DNA of 64,000 nt from JAGXTF01 sp044224315 (lineage in GTDB: Bacteria; Bacteroidota; Bacteroidia; NS11-12g; UBA955): assembly GCA_044224315.1 (NCBI GenBank), contig JBGAKR010000002.1, positions 620,001 to 684,000 on the forward strand. Reading direction: 5' to 3'. The position numbers and the translations under genes are program-made. Within the stretch, counting starts at the first letter, position 1; every line of letters starts with the position of its first letter. A model generated the notes under the pieces. It worked only from the letters and a program-made list of their open reading frames with translations. It searched no databases and was not told the DNA's origin. Positions 8,711 through 16,173 of this stretch are shown in pieces.

Positions 8711-9274
8711 TTAAACGGCGGCCTGGCTGCGAATATAATCTCCCGCTTCCGGCCCCAAATTAAACAGCAAATCAAGGGCGGAAACCCCAGGCCTGAAACC
8801 ACATTTATCCTCAAATACCTGGTAGTAAGGGGCAATTGCAGGCAATTCGATTTCCGGGGCAATATCCATTGTAAATTCAAGGGGAATTTCGGGAATCATA
8901 TTTTTGTGTAATTGTGTAATTCCTTCCCGGATTAATTCGGCCAAACCCAGCTCTGAATTTGAGAGCAAGGGCAAAATACGGTAATCGTAAAATTCAAAAA
9001 AAGGCGCTTTGCCATATACCGAATTCATGGCACGCACATGCATCTTATCCCACTTTTCTGCCCTAGCAATGCGGGTTTCTGTTAATAATTTTTTTGCACC
9101 GGTATGTACTACAGGTACAATTAAATCTTGCAGATTATTGGGCCCGGCTATTGTATAGCGGCTGCGCAGGGTTTGTTTTTCATAAAAACCACCCATGCCT
9201 ACTGCTATTTTGCCTGCAATAGCCCCCGCAACAAACCAGGAGGGTGGAGGAAACAGATAGGGTGGCAATACCAT
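8711..9274 (-). CDS. WbqC-like family protein
   Basis: A 187-residue protein from ATG 9274. The frame stays open for 78 more codons upstream, but that stretch is low-complexity and runs into the divergent promoter, while MVLPPYLFPPPSWF matches the expected N-terminus. Family features: the Leu-Pro-Pro start, EKQTLRSRYTIAGPNN (family pattern 'yqKqtyRnRc.I.g.ng') near residue 34, LIVPVVH, and YGKAPFFEFYDYRI. WbqC-like proteins often lie in polysaccharide clusters and may be involved in sugar or glycan modification, but the reaction is not established. A typical Bacteroidota housekeeping neighbour of coaX. Confidence 0.85.
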   Translation of the reverse strand: MVLPPYLFPPPSWFVAGAIAGKIAVGMGGFYEKQTLRSRYTIAGPNNLQDLIVPVVHTGAKKLLTETRIARAEKWDKMHVRAMNSVYGKAPFFEFYDYRILPLLSNSELGLAELIREGITQLHKNMIPEIPLEFTMDIAPEIELPAIAPYYQVFEDKCGFRPGVSALDLLFNLGPEAGDYIRSQAAV

Positions 9275-9355
9275 GCTGCAATGATAATATTTAATTTTAA
9301 CTGTAGTTTGGATACATTTTAAATTAATAATAATGGTATTTTTCAGGTTAAATAC

Positions 9356-9363
9356 TACATTTG
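9356..9363 (+). promoter_or_regulatory. Putative -7 box (TACATTTG) for the 9369 lipoprotein gene
   Basis: An exact TAnnTTTG box five bases before the ATG at 9369, which implies a very short or absent 5' leader. Confidence 0.5.
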
Positions 9364-9368
9364 AACCC

Positions 9369-9971
9369 ATGAAAACACGAATATTTTTCATATTAATTGC
9401 CATGCTGGCACTTACACAATCCTGCAAAAAAGAAGGTACTACCCCAGCCGCAGATGAAGCGCCATTTTCGCGCATTTTCTTTGTAGACAATTGGTTTAAA
9501 CAAACCATAACAGGCAGTGGAACCTATGAATACGGCTGTGTTTTTGAAGTTACAAAAAACGGCAACGTTACCAAGTTAGGCTGTAAAATGCCCGATACCA
9601 GCACTTACCGTGTAGTTTTGTGGGATTCGGCTTCGCAAACCGTAATGGCTGAAAAAACCATGGATGCCAAATCCAATGAATTGCATATGGAATCCATCAC
9701 TCCAGTTGCATTGGCTACGGGCAAAAAATATGTACTTTCCATTCGCAGCGTAAATAAACGTTGGTTTTATTTCGTTAACTACGGCGGAGGCAAACTCAAA
9801 TATCCCTTTACTCGCGGCAATATTAAAGTTACCGGCTATTTATGGACCGGCACTACCAGCACTGCAGCTCCTAAATTCCCAACAATTAACGACCAAACGT
9901 ATGTAGCAGGAATGGCAGATTTGGAGTTCCAGGCAAACAAAGAAGAAAGCAAATCGGTATTTAAAAAATAA
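9369..9971 (+). CDS. Lipoprotein with DUF4082-like domain
   Basis: A 200-residue protein from ATG 9369, chosen because it opens a lipoprotein signal ending in TQSC with CKK after it. Residues about 50-140 read as beta strands with a DUF4082-like pattern: YEYGCVFEVTKNGNVTKLG, then YRVVLWDSASQTVMAEK, then ITPVALATGKKYVLSI. DUF4082 modules are immunoglobulin-like units found in secreted or surface proteins, often beside carbohydrate-active domains. Here the module stands alone on a lipid anchor. Transcribed divergently from the WbqC-like gene; ends before a strong bidirectional terminator. Family call moderately sure. Confidence 0.75.
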   Translation: MKTRIFFILIAMLALTQSCKKEGTTPAADEAPFSRIFFVDNWFKQTITGSGTYEYGCVFEVTKNGNVTKLGCKMPDTSTYRVVLWDSASQTVMAEKTMDAKSNELHMESITPVALATGKKYVLSIRSVNKRWFYFVNYGGGKLKYPFTRGNIKVTGYLWTGTTSTAAPKFPTINDQTYVAGMADLEFQANKEESKSVFKK

Positions 9972-9993
9972 AATTAACAATATTTACAGTAAA

Positions 9994-10016
9994 AAAACCG
10001 GTTAAAAACCGGTTTT
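9994..10016. terminator. Bidirectional rho-independent terminator
   Basis: Perfect 10-bp arms AAAACCGGTT / AACCGGTTTT around an AAA loop, with a poly-T run on the plus strand and poly-A (T on the minus strand) on the other. It lies between the converging lipoprotein gene (ends 9971) and folK (ends 10019) and can serve both. Confidence 0.85.
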
Positions 10017-10018
10017 TT

Positions 10019-10507
10019 TTATAAATATTTTTTTACCTGAAGGGCATCCGGGCTCTGCAGTGCCAGCTGCTGTATGGTTTTACCTTCAATAGGATGAACG
10101 TATGTACCTGCTATTTCTGCCAGGGGTAGTAATACAAAATTACGGTGGGCAATTTGCGGATGAGGAATATGCAAACCATCGGTATTTATTTTTACATGAT
10201 TGTACAATAAAATATCGATATCAATTATTCTGGGACCCCATTTTTCGCCGCGAATACGGCCCATTCTCTTTTCAGTTTCCAATATTTTTTGCATCAAAAT
10301 TTTGGGTGAAAATGGAGTTTCAATTTTTATTACCTGGTTTAAAAAAGCAGCCTGTTCTGTAATGCCCCATGCAGCAGTTTCGTAAACCGATGAGTACAAT
10401 ATTACTTTTCCCAAATGCTGATTGGCCTGCCATAACGCCTCTTGCAAGTGCCCATACCGGTTGCCCACATTGCTTCCAGTGCCCAGATATACGGTAGATA
10501 ATTTCAA
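10019..10507 (-). CDS. folK: 2-amino-4-hydroxy-6-hydroxymethyldihydropteridine pyrophosphokinase
   Basis: A 162-residue cytoplasmic enzyme (HPPK) that transfers pyrophosphate from ATP to 6-hydroxymethyl-dihydropterin in folate synthesis. Signature features: TGSNVGNR near the N-terminus, the ETEKRMGRIRGEKWGPR region, and the HPPK motif RIIDIDILLYN, whose two Asp bind magnesium. The end HIPHPQIAHRNFVLLPLAEI is also typical. The length matches the family. The start appears to be TTG 10507, preceded by TAATTTCGCGCAC, a near-match to a -7 box only a few bases away; no better in-frame ATG precedes the first conserved strand. Confidence 0.96.
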   Translation of the reverse strand: MKLSTVYLGTGSNVGNRYGHLQEALWQANQHLGKVILYSSVYETAAWGITEQAAFLNQVIKIETPFSPKILMQKILETEKRMGRIRGEKWGPRIIDIDILLYNHVKINTDGLHIPHPQIAHRNFVLLPLAEIAGTYVHPIEGKTIQQLALQSPDALQVKKYL

Positions 10508-10635
10508 GTGCGCGAAATTAGGGGAAATTTGTTAGTTAAATTGTGGAATTGAAAATTGGGTTATGTATTATGTAAAAAAATATTTCACTTTAAAAACCAG
10601 CAAATAAAAATTTAATTACAAGAATCAATTAATAT

Positions 10636-10678
10636 ATAAAAAAAATGGCTGAACGATATTTTAACCGTTCAACCATTT
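10636..10678 (-). terminator. Rho-independent terminator of the CHAP/peptidoglycan-binding gene
   Basis: Read on the minus strand: arms AAATGG-TGAACG-type, 13 bp with one mismatch, a 10-base AT-rich loop, then a run of eight T. The inverted repeat is 10643-10655 with 10666-10678. It starts about 20 bases after the stop of the gene ending at 10697. Confidence 0.8.
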
Positions 10679-10696
10679 CACGAGTCTCTTTAATAC

Positions 10697-11638
10697 TTAC
10701 ACCACCAACCCCAATTTTTTCAGGGTCATGGGTCCGGCTATGCCGTCTACTTCCAATTTATTGGCACGCTGAAAATCTTCCACGGCCTTTTTGGTCATGG
10801 GTCCATAGCTCCCATCTGCACTGATTTTGGGTTTGGCGCCCTTGGCATTCAAGGCCTCCTGCAACAAGCGTACAGGCATACCACTGCTTCCGGGATTGAG
10901 AAAACTACCGGTGGTTATTTGACCGGCTGCGGCCTGTTTCAGTCTCAGTAATTCGTCCATAATGCCAATCGAAACTGGGGTTACTTTACCTGTGCTGGCC
11001 AATCCGTTGTCGGTTTCAAAGGCTTTTACCACTTTTTCGGTTTGGGGACCAAACTCACCATCGATGGTAATGTCATAGCCCAGTTTTTGCAGTTTGCCCT
11101 GAAAATCGGCCACCCCTGCACCCAAATCGCCTTTTTTATATTCTACCGGAGCCGGAACTGGGGTGCCATCTGAATAACATTTTGGACTAACAAAAGCACG
11201 CACAGCGGCATAGTAACGAACGCGTTCCATCACCAACCCGCCATTGCTTTGATTGCTGTTAGAAGTGTTGCCTTCGTAAGCTGTAAAAGTGCCGTTGCCA
11301 TTGTCTTTTACAAAAATGCCGGTATGATCGCACATTCCATCCCCATTCCAATCGAATAATACAATGTCGCCCCCTTGGGGTGTTTTGGTAATCTGCCCTG
11401 TTGCTTTCCAAAAATTGTAGGCACTGGGACAATAGCGATACCCTTTTGCATCATCAATTTTTCCAAGTGGGGTACCTGCTTTATCAAAAACCCAACTCAC
11501 AAATTCGGCACACCAGGCTACGCCGTTTAAGCCATACCAGGCGCCATACTTGTTCATGTTACTGCCCGGAGGGGTTTCGCCGGTTCCGAGTTCCTTTTTG
11601 GCCGTAGCCAATACTGCATTCCTTTTTACTTTTGTCAT
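10697..11638 (-). CDS. CHAP-type cysteine amidase/peptidase with two peptidoglycan-binding domains
   Basis: A 313-residue protein. Residues about 8-155 form a CHAP/NlpC-like domain with catalytic Cys43 in AWCAEFVSW and His105 in CDHTGIF; Asn or Glu in YEGN near 122 would complete the site. Residues about 165-232 and 250-312 are two PG_binding_1 modules (SFGPQT-like and SYGPMTKKAVEDFQ motifs). Such enzymes cleave peptidoglycan stem or cross-bridge peptides. No signal peptide is visible: the N-terminus is MTKVKRNAVLATAKKEL. That is odd for a wall hydrolase and recalls phage endolysins or effector-like enzymes. No phage genes lie nearby. It is divergent from a papain-like gene that also lacks a signal. 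Confidence 0.9.
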   Translation of the reverse strand: MTKVKRNAVLATAKKELGTGETPPGSNMNKYGAWYGLNGVAWCAEFVSWVFDKAGTPLGKIDDAKGYRYCPSAYNFWKATGQITKTPQGGDIVLFDWNGDGMCDHTGIFVKDNGNGTFTAYEGNTSNSNQSNGGLVMERVRYYAAVRAFVSPKCYSDGTPVPAPVEYKKGDLGAGVADFQGKLQKLGYDITIDGEFGPQTEKVVKAFETDNGLASTGKVTPVSIGIMDELLRLKQAAAGQITTGSFLNPGSSGMPVRLLQEALNAKGAKPKISADGSYGPMTKKAVEDFQRANKLEVDGIAGPMTLKKLGLVV

Positions 11639-12083
11639 GGGTAGTAAAATTTTTATTTGTTTTTGTAAAACGAAATTAAGGATTTAAAAGTAAAAAGCAA
11701 GTTTATTAGAAATAGAGTCTAAAAAAACATCTGCTAGGTAACTTTTTGCTTTCAATTTACGTTTATATTCCAACAGCATTAAAAACGTGATTAAATATTT
11801 TTTATAGAAGTTTAAATTTTATTCATACACAGATAAACAGGGATTGTTTTATTTGAAAGAAATAGTGTCAAATCCGACACCATCCTTGCACAACAAAGGC
11901 ATTATACTGGCTTCTTACTTGCACTTGAAACAATGTAAATGCCCTCCATTGGGTATAACTGCTGTAATTTATGCCATACCAATTCATTATTTTAAGCAAT
12001 TAGGTAGTCGCAATTATTTCAAACTGACGTTTAATTAATTTACAAATATTTTTACTACATTCGTAATACTTAATCTATTCCCC
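11639..12083. other. 445-bp AT-rich intergenic region between divergent peptidase genes
   Basis: No gene with support. A 64-codon frame at 11844-12038 has no start context and no recognisable protein character. A short hairpin GTGTC-6-GACAC lies at 11865-11880. A near -7 box TACATTCG at 12056-12063 could drive the papain-like gene at 12084. The rest shows nothing I can name. Confidence 0.5.
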
Positions 12084-12878
12084 ATGACTAAAAAGAGAAT
12101 TTTAAATTGCGATCCTTCAACCGGATTGGAAAAAGACTGGCAATTTAACGATGCCGTTACAGCTTCATTTGCTACAAAAGCCAAAGCCCTGCCCGAAAGT
12201 GTTGATTTGCGGAGCAAATGGTGGGACATAGCCGACCAGGGCGATACGGGCTCGTGTGTTGGCCAGGCCACTGCCGATGGATTGTTGCGTTGGCATTTTG
12301 TGCAGGCCAAAATGCTGAAACAGGCCGAAAAACTTTCGGTGCGGTTTATTTGGATGTCAGCCAAGGAAACCGATGAATTCAAAAACCGCCCCAGTACCTT
12401 TATCGAATCGGAAGGCACCAGTTTGAAAGCTGCACTGGACATTGCCCGCAAATTCGGTTGTGTAAAGGATGCCGAATTACCCTTTGGCAGTGGCAAATTG
12501 TATCAGGGCGAGGAACGCACACTTTATGCCTTAGCCAGCCGATATAAAATTAAAAATTATTTTAACCTGGTAAGCGGCAATAAAAACAAATTGCTGGCAT
12601 GGAAACAGTGGCTGGCTGGGGGCAACGGGCCCATTTTAACCCGCCTTGAATGCGACGACACCTGGATGAATGCACTCAAAACCAAAGGCAAACTCCAAAA
12701 ATACCTGGTAGATACCGCTGATGGAGGACATGCAGTGGCCATAGTGGGCTATACAAAAGATGCATTTATCATTCGCAACAGCTGGGGTACCACCCAATGG
12801 GGCGACAAAGGGTTTGCTTACGCCAGCATGGATTACGCCGATGAAGCTTTTAACGAAGCATACGGTATTACCATTTAA
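12084..12878 (+). CDS. Papain-like (C1 family) cysteine peptidase without signal peptide
   Basis: A 264-residue protein with the full papain active site: oxyanion Gln52 and catalytic Cys58 in DQGDTGSCVG, His216 in DGGHAVAIVGY, and Asn232 in IIRNSWGTTQWGDKGF. A short N-terminal segment with LPESVDLRSKW at about 36-46 resembles the start of mature papain-family enzymes, and no long propeptide is present. No signal peptide is seen, so it is either cytoplasmic or exported by a route I cannot see. Its neighbours are a CHAP peptidoglycan hydrolase (divergent) and a CAP-domain lipoprotein 66 bases downstream. The enzyme class is certain; the substrate is unknown. Confidence 0.95.
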   Translation: MTKKRILNCDPSTGLEKDWQFNDAVTASFATKAKALPESVDLRSKWWDIADQGDTGSCVGQATADGLLRWHFVQAKMLKQAEKLSVRFIWMSAKETDEFKNRPSTFIESEGTSLKAALDIARKFGCVKDAELPFGSGKLYQGEERTLYALASRYKIKNYFNLVSGNKNKLLAWKQWLAGGNGPILTRLECDDTWMNALKTKGKLQKYLVDTADGGHAVAIVGYTKDAFIIRNSWGTTQWGDKGFAYASMDYADEAFNEAYGITI

Positions 12879-12902
12879 AATTTCCAATAAGCAACTTTTA
12901 CC

Positions 12903-12910
12903 TAAATTTG
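12903..12910 (+). promoter_or_regulatory. Putative -7 box (TAAATTTG) for the CAP-domain gene
   Basis: An exact TAnnTTTG box 34 bases before ATG 12945. Unlike most genes here this one has a longer leader and a Shine-Dalgarno-like GGAGGG. Confidence 0.45.
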
Positions 12911-12936
12911 TGTCTTATAGAAAGTTAAATACTTTC

Positions 12937-12942
12937 GGAGGG
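12937..12942 (+). promoter_or_regulatory. Shine-Dalgarno-like site of the CAP-domain gene
   Basis: GGAGGG two bases before the ATG at 12945. It is unusual in this window, where starts rarely show purine-rich SD sites, and the spacing is shorter than standard. Confidence 0.45.
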
Positions 12943-12944
12943 CA

Positions 12945-13871
12945 ATGAACACCATAAACAAACTAAAATTGGTGCTTTGTATAACGCTGGCAGGCGTTTT
13001 AAGCACCCAAATGGCCTGTAAAAAAGATAAATCCGACTCGGCTGCAACGGCCCGGCAAAAAGTATTGGATGATTATAACCAAAACTACCTGGGCAGTGCG
13101 GTTACAAATGTGGGCTGGACAGGCAGCACAACCACCTGCACACCCGGCACTGTAGGCGCTGATGTGGATGCCAAAGTACTGCAACGCATTAACTATTTCA
13201 GGCGGCAGGTAGGCCTGAATGACAATATTACCCTGGATGTGGTAAAAAACCAGAAATGTATGCAAGCCGCATTGATGATGCAGGCAAACAATGCGTTAAA
13301 CCATACCCCGCCCAACACCTGGAAGTGTTATACAGCCGACGGTGCCAGTGCCGCCGGAGTGTCCAACCTGGGATTGGGCTATAACTCTACCAATGCACTC
13401 AGCGGTATGATGCAGGATGGAGGAAGTGGCAACACCGCCTGTGGCCATAGACGCTGGATATTATTCTCCAGGGCTCTTACCATGGGGCATGGCAGCACAA
13501 CCGGATCAATGGCACTGTGGGTAATTGGGGGTGCAAGCCCAACCCCTCCCGCCGGAATGCCCGAATTCATAAGCTGGCCCCCCAAAGGATTTGTTGTGGC
13601 TACATTGGTTTACCCCCGCTGGTCTTTTAGCATTCCTTCGGCCGATTTTTCTGCTGCTACAGTTTCTATGACAGACAACAATGGCAACACGCTAAGCTGC
13701 AATATAGTATCCACCGTATCTGGCTATGGAGATAACAGCATCATTTGGGAACCCACCGGGGTGATAACCAACTCAAGCTCCGATCAAAAATATACTGTAA
13801 CACTCAGCAATGTAAAAATCGGCGCTGATACGAAAACTTTTAAATACGAAGTAACTGTTATTAAAAGTTAA
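12945..13871 (+). CDS. CAP (SCP/PR-1) domain lipoprotein
   Basis: A 308-residue protein with a lipoprotein signal (MAC, Cys25, followed by KKDK). Residues about 75-200 are a CAP domain: VLQRINYFRRQVGLN, CMQAALMMQANNALNHTPP with His120, and CGHRRWIL with His168, the two conserved histidines of the cavity. Residues about 205-308 form strands resembling an immunoglobulin-like C-terminal module. Bacterial CAP proteins are secreted or surface proteins of largely unknown activity; some bind lipids or act on the wall. The gene may be co-expressed with the papain-like gene upstream, although it has its own promoter-like box. Confidence 0.9.
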   Translation: MNTINKLKLVLCITLAGVLSTQMACKKDKSDSAATARQKVLDDYNQNYLGSAVTNVGWTGSTTTCTPGTVGADVDAKVLQRINYFRRQVGLNDNITLDVVKNQKCMQAALMMQANNALNHTPPNTWKCYTADGASAAGVSNLGLGYNSTNALSGMMQDGGSGNTACGHRRWILFSRALTMGHGSTTGSMALWVIGGASPTPPAGMPEFISWPPKGFVVATLVYPRWSFSIPSADFSAATVSMTDNNGNTLSCNIVSTVSGYGDNSIIWEPTGVITNSSSDQKYTVTLSNVKIGADTKTFKYEVTVIKS

Positions 13872-14029
13872 GAGTGGTCTCGGCTAAGCAGAGGCCATCG
13901 TGCGCAAACACCTCGCCATTGGGAATTGAAAGTTTCAGTAGATACCTTATTTCAGCAATAGCTTTGTAATTCCGTTTCGCCTTTCACATTTTCAACGCCT
14001 CACCAAAAGAGGGCAGGCACAATTCGCGA

Positions 14030-14968
14030 TTATTCTTCCGGAATTAATTCAAATTGATTGCGATAGATTTCCTTTTTATTGATTAAATAAATTACCTTAA
14101 ATTTACCCAAGCCTAATTCTGCACTGCTGGCTTGTAACGTATGGGAAACGCGGCCTGTGCTTTGTTTCCTACTAATAATTTCCGCTTTTTGTACCTTGCC
14201 ATTTTCATCCAAAATCTGATAGGACAATTCACCAGAATCTGCCAAATAAAACGACTCGGAAAGACTAATACTGGCAATGGTTTCTTCATTTGCAGCAGCG
14301 GTTACAACTTCTACATCTTTATTTTCCACGCTTTTTATTACGGGAATCGAAATTGAGGGGGCAAAATTTTCCTTGGTATTTTTATATAAATCAAGGTTCA
14401 TTTCTTTTTTGGCAAAGTCTAACAAATCCTGGTTCATTTGGTTGGGTTCATTCAATTTACCAAACATGTTATTATTATCTGTAATGGTCCACAACAAGCC
14501 TTGTGCTTCCTCTGTATGGTATTGTTTGAGAGAAACCAATCTGGCAAATTTTTGCATTAAAACTGTGGCCATACCCATTAAAACAAATTTACGATTCCCG
14601 GGAGGGGTTTTCCTGTACATTTGGGCGCACATGGCATTTAAATATCCGGTAGTGGTGGCCTGCGCCTTTAATTCCCAGCTGCTTGTATCGGTAAACAACA
14701 TAGATTGGACAGCACTGTCTACCGATTTAAAAACAGAACCCGGTGTCAAATACAATTGCAAATGTCGGCCCGAAGTATTCTTTAATTTATAACTGATGCA
14801 TTTGCCAATATGGGCACTGGTATTAAGGCCAGAAACTCCTCCGGTGGATTGAAGTTCAAAACTTACCCAATTTTTATCCAAGGCAATTTGCAGCGAAACA
14901 GGTTCGGCTTTTAGAAGCGATATTGCCAAAAAACTAAAAGCAAACACAATGAAGTATTTTTCTTTCAT
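14030..14968 (-). CDS. Secreted protein, paralog of the 15211-16092 gene, with Cys...Gln pattern
   Basis: A 312-residue protein with a signal peptide ending at LLKA. The first ~190 residues match the paralog 15211-16092 along their length. Both share HIGKCISYKLKN-type, FTDTSSW-type, GYLNAMCA, a KKFA/QKFARLV helix and EAQxxLWxIT. The MCA...EAQ..LW layout resembles thioester domains (TED/TQXA), where a Cys and a later Gln form an internal thioester; here it is only a pattern match. The rest is a ~100-residue beta domain ending in LGKFKVIYLINKKEIYRNQFEL, also shared. No membrane anchor or T9SS sorting domain is seen. Family not recognised with certainty. Confidence 0.8.
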   Translation of the reverse strand: MKEKYFIVFAFSFLAISLLKAEPVSLQIALDKNWVSFELQSTGGVSGLNTSAHIGKCISYKLKNTSGRHLQLYLTPGSVFKSVDSAVQSMLFTDTSSWELKAQATTTGYLNAMCAQMYRKTPPGNRKFVLMGMATVLMQKFARLVSLKQYHTEEAQGLLWTITDNNNMFGKLNEPNQMNQDLLDFAKKEMNLDLYKNTKENFAPSISIPVIKSVENKDVEVVTAAANEETIASISLSESFYLADSGELSYQILDENGKVQKAEIISRKQSTGRVSHTLQASSAELGLGKFKVIYLINKKEIYRNQFELIPEE

Positions 14969-15105
14969 GATTGTAAATTATTTGGTTTTTAAACGCTAAT
15001 TCATATGATTTATTTCAAATTGTGGAAAGAAAAATCACAAAACCTATATTATTCAGTGTTTTTCTCAAATAAACCCCTTGCAGTGAGCAGAAATTGTGAG
15101 TTCAG

Positions 15106-15126
15106 TTAACAGTTTACAGTTTACAG
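15106..15126 (+). repeat. Heptanucleotide tandem repeat (TTNACAG x3)
   Basis: Three contiguous 7-base units: TTAACAG, TTTACAG, TTTACAG. They lie between the two paralogous secreted protein genes. A matching array is at 57335-57362. Confidence 0.8.
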
Positions 15127-15174
15127 TAATAAACAGCCAATTCAATTCCGCAGAAATTCGGCTTCGGCTGTCGC

Positions 15175-15209
15175 ATTCACCATTCACCATTTACAATTCA
15201 CAATTAACA
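15175..15209 (+). repeat. Heptanucleotide tandem repeat (ATTCACC/A x5)
   Basis: Five contiguous 7-base units: ATTCACC, ATTCACC, ATTTACA, ATTCACA, ATTAACA. The array ends exactly against the stop codon of the minus-strand gene at 15211. A related array is at 57522-57549. Confidence 0.8.
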
Positions 15210-15210
15210 A

Positions 15211-16092
15211 TTATTCTTCCAGCTTTAATTCAAACTCCGATCGATAAGCTTCTTTATTATTAATTAAATATATCACCTTATATTTTCCCAATTCCAAATC
15301 AGTACTACCAATCCAAAACGCATATTCTATCTGCCCTGCCGGTTGTTTGTTACTTACATTTTGTTGCAATTTTACCTTGCCCTTTGCATCCACTATTTGT
15401 ATAGCAAAGGTACCCGAGTCTGTAGTTTGAAACGACTCTGAAACACGCACTGAAACTGTTTTTTCTACCTCTTTTTTAGGAATATAAATTTGCCCTTTTT
15501 TGCTGGGATCTATTTTCATTTCGGTTTTTACAAAACTCACCAAATCATTGCACATTTGTGAGTTTCCATTGAGTTTACCATACAAATCACTTTTATTGGT
15601 AATGGCCCATAAAACACTTTGTGCTTCTGTGGTTTGGTATTTCTTTTTAGCCACCAATTGGGCAAATTTTTTCATTACCCCATTGGTTAGATTGCCCAAT
15701 TTATAGCTGCGGTCTTTTTGCGGACTGCCTTTGTGCAAAGCCGCGCACATGGCATTTAAATAACCGGCGGCAACCCCACCGGCAGCCAGGGTCCAGCTTG
15801 AATTATCGGTAAACAAAAGCGGCTGAATGGTTGTATCCTCGGGCTTAAACATATAACCGGCTTCGAGGTTCAGGGTCAGGGGTCGGCCCGAAATATTCTG
15901 CAACTGATAGCTTACACATTTACCTATATGGCTGTTGTCATTCACCCCGGCCAGTGTACCGGTAGCCCTAAAGGTAACTTTTACCCATTTATTATTTACT
16001 GCAGAACTAAGTGGTACAACTTCGGCAGAAGCTATTTGCAGGGAGGTAGAAATAATCACAGCCGCGAGTAGTAATCGATACTTTGTTTGCAT
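15211..16092 (-). CDS. Secreted protein, paralog of the 14030-14968 gene, with Cys...Gln pattern
   Basis: A 293-residue protein with a signal peptide to about IASA. It carries the same conserved landmarks as its tandem paralog: SHIGKCVSYQLQNISG near residue 54, LLFTDNSSWTLA, GYLNAMCAALHKG near residue 110, KKFAQLV, and TTEAQSVLWAITN near residue 157. The C-terminal ~90 residues form a beta domain ending in LGKYKVIYLINNKEAYRSEF. Besides the two conserved cysteines it has one more (Cys near residue 180), absent from the paralog. The two genes most likely arose by tandem duplication. A disulfide between the two shared cysteines is the simplest alternative to a Cys-Gln thioester. Confidence 0.8.
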   Translation of the reverse strand: MQTKYRLLLAAVIISTSLQIASAEVVPLSSAVNNKWVKVTFRATGTLAGVNDNSHIGKCVSYQLQNISGRPLTLNLEAGYMFKPEDTTIQPLLFTDNSSWTLAAGGVAAGYLNAMCAALHKGSPQKDRSYKLGNLTNGVMKKFAQLVAKKKYQTTEAQSVLWAITNKSDLYGKLNGNSQMCNDLVSFVKTEMKIDPSKKGQIYIPKKEVEKTVSVRVSESFQTTDSGTFAIQIVDAKGKVKLQQNVSNKQPAGQIEYAFWIGSTDLELGKYKVIYLINNKEAYRSEFELKLEE

Positions 16093-16158
16093 AAAAATAT
16101 TTTTATAAAGTTTAAGAACGCGATTTTCGGATTTTTATTGTCATTGAAAGAAAGGTCG

Positions 16159-16166
16159 TAATTTTG
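16159..16166 (+). promoter_or_regulatory. Putative cysS promoter (TTG-N18-TAATTTTG)
   Basis: Box TAATTTTG at 16159-16166 with a TTG at 16138-16140 eighteen bases upstream. The box ends seven bases before the ATG, so the transcript would start next to the start codon. Confidence 0.6.
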
Positions 16167-16173
16167 CACTTTT

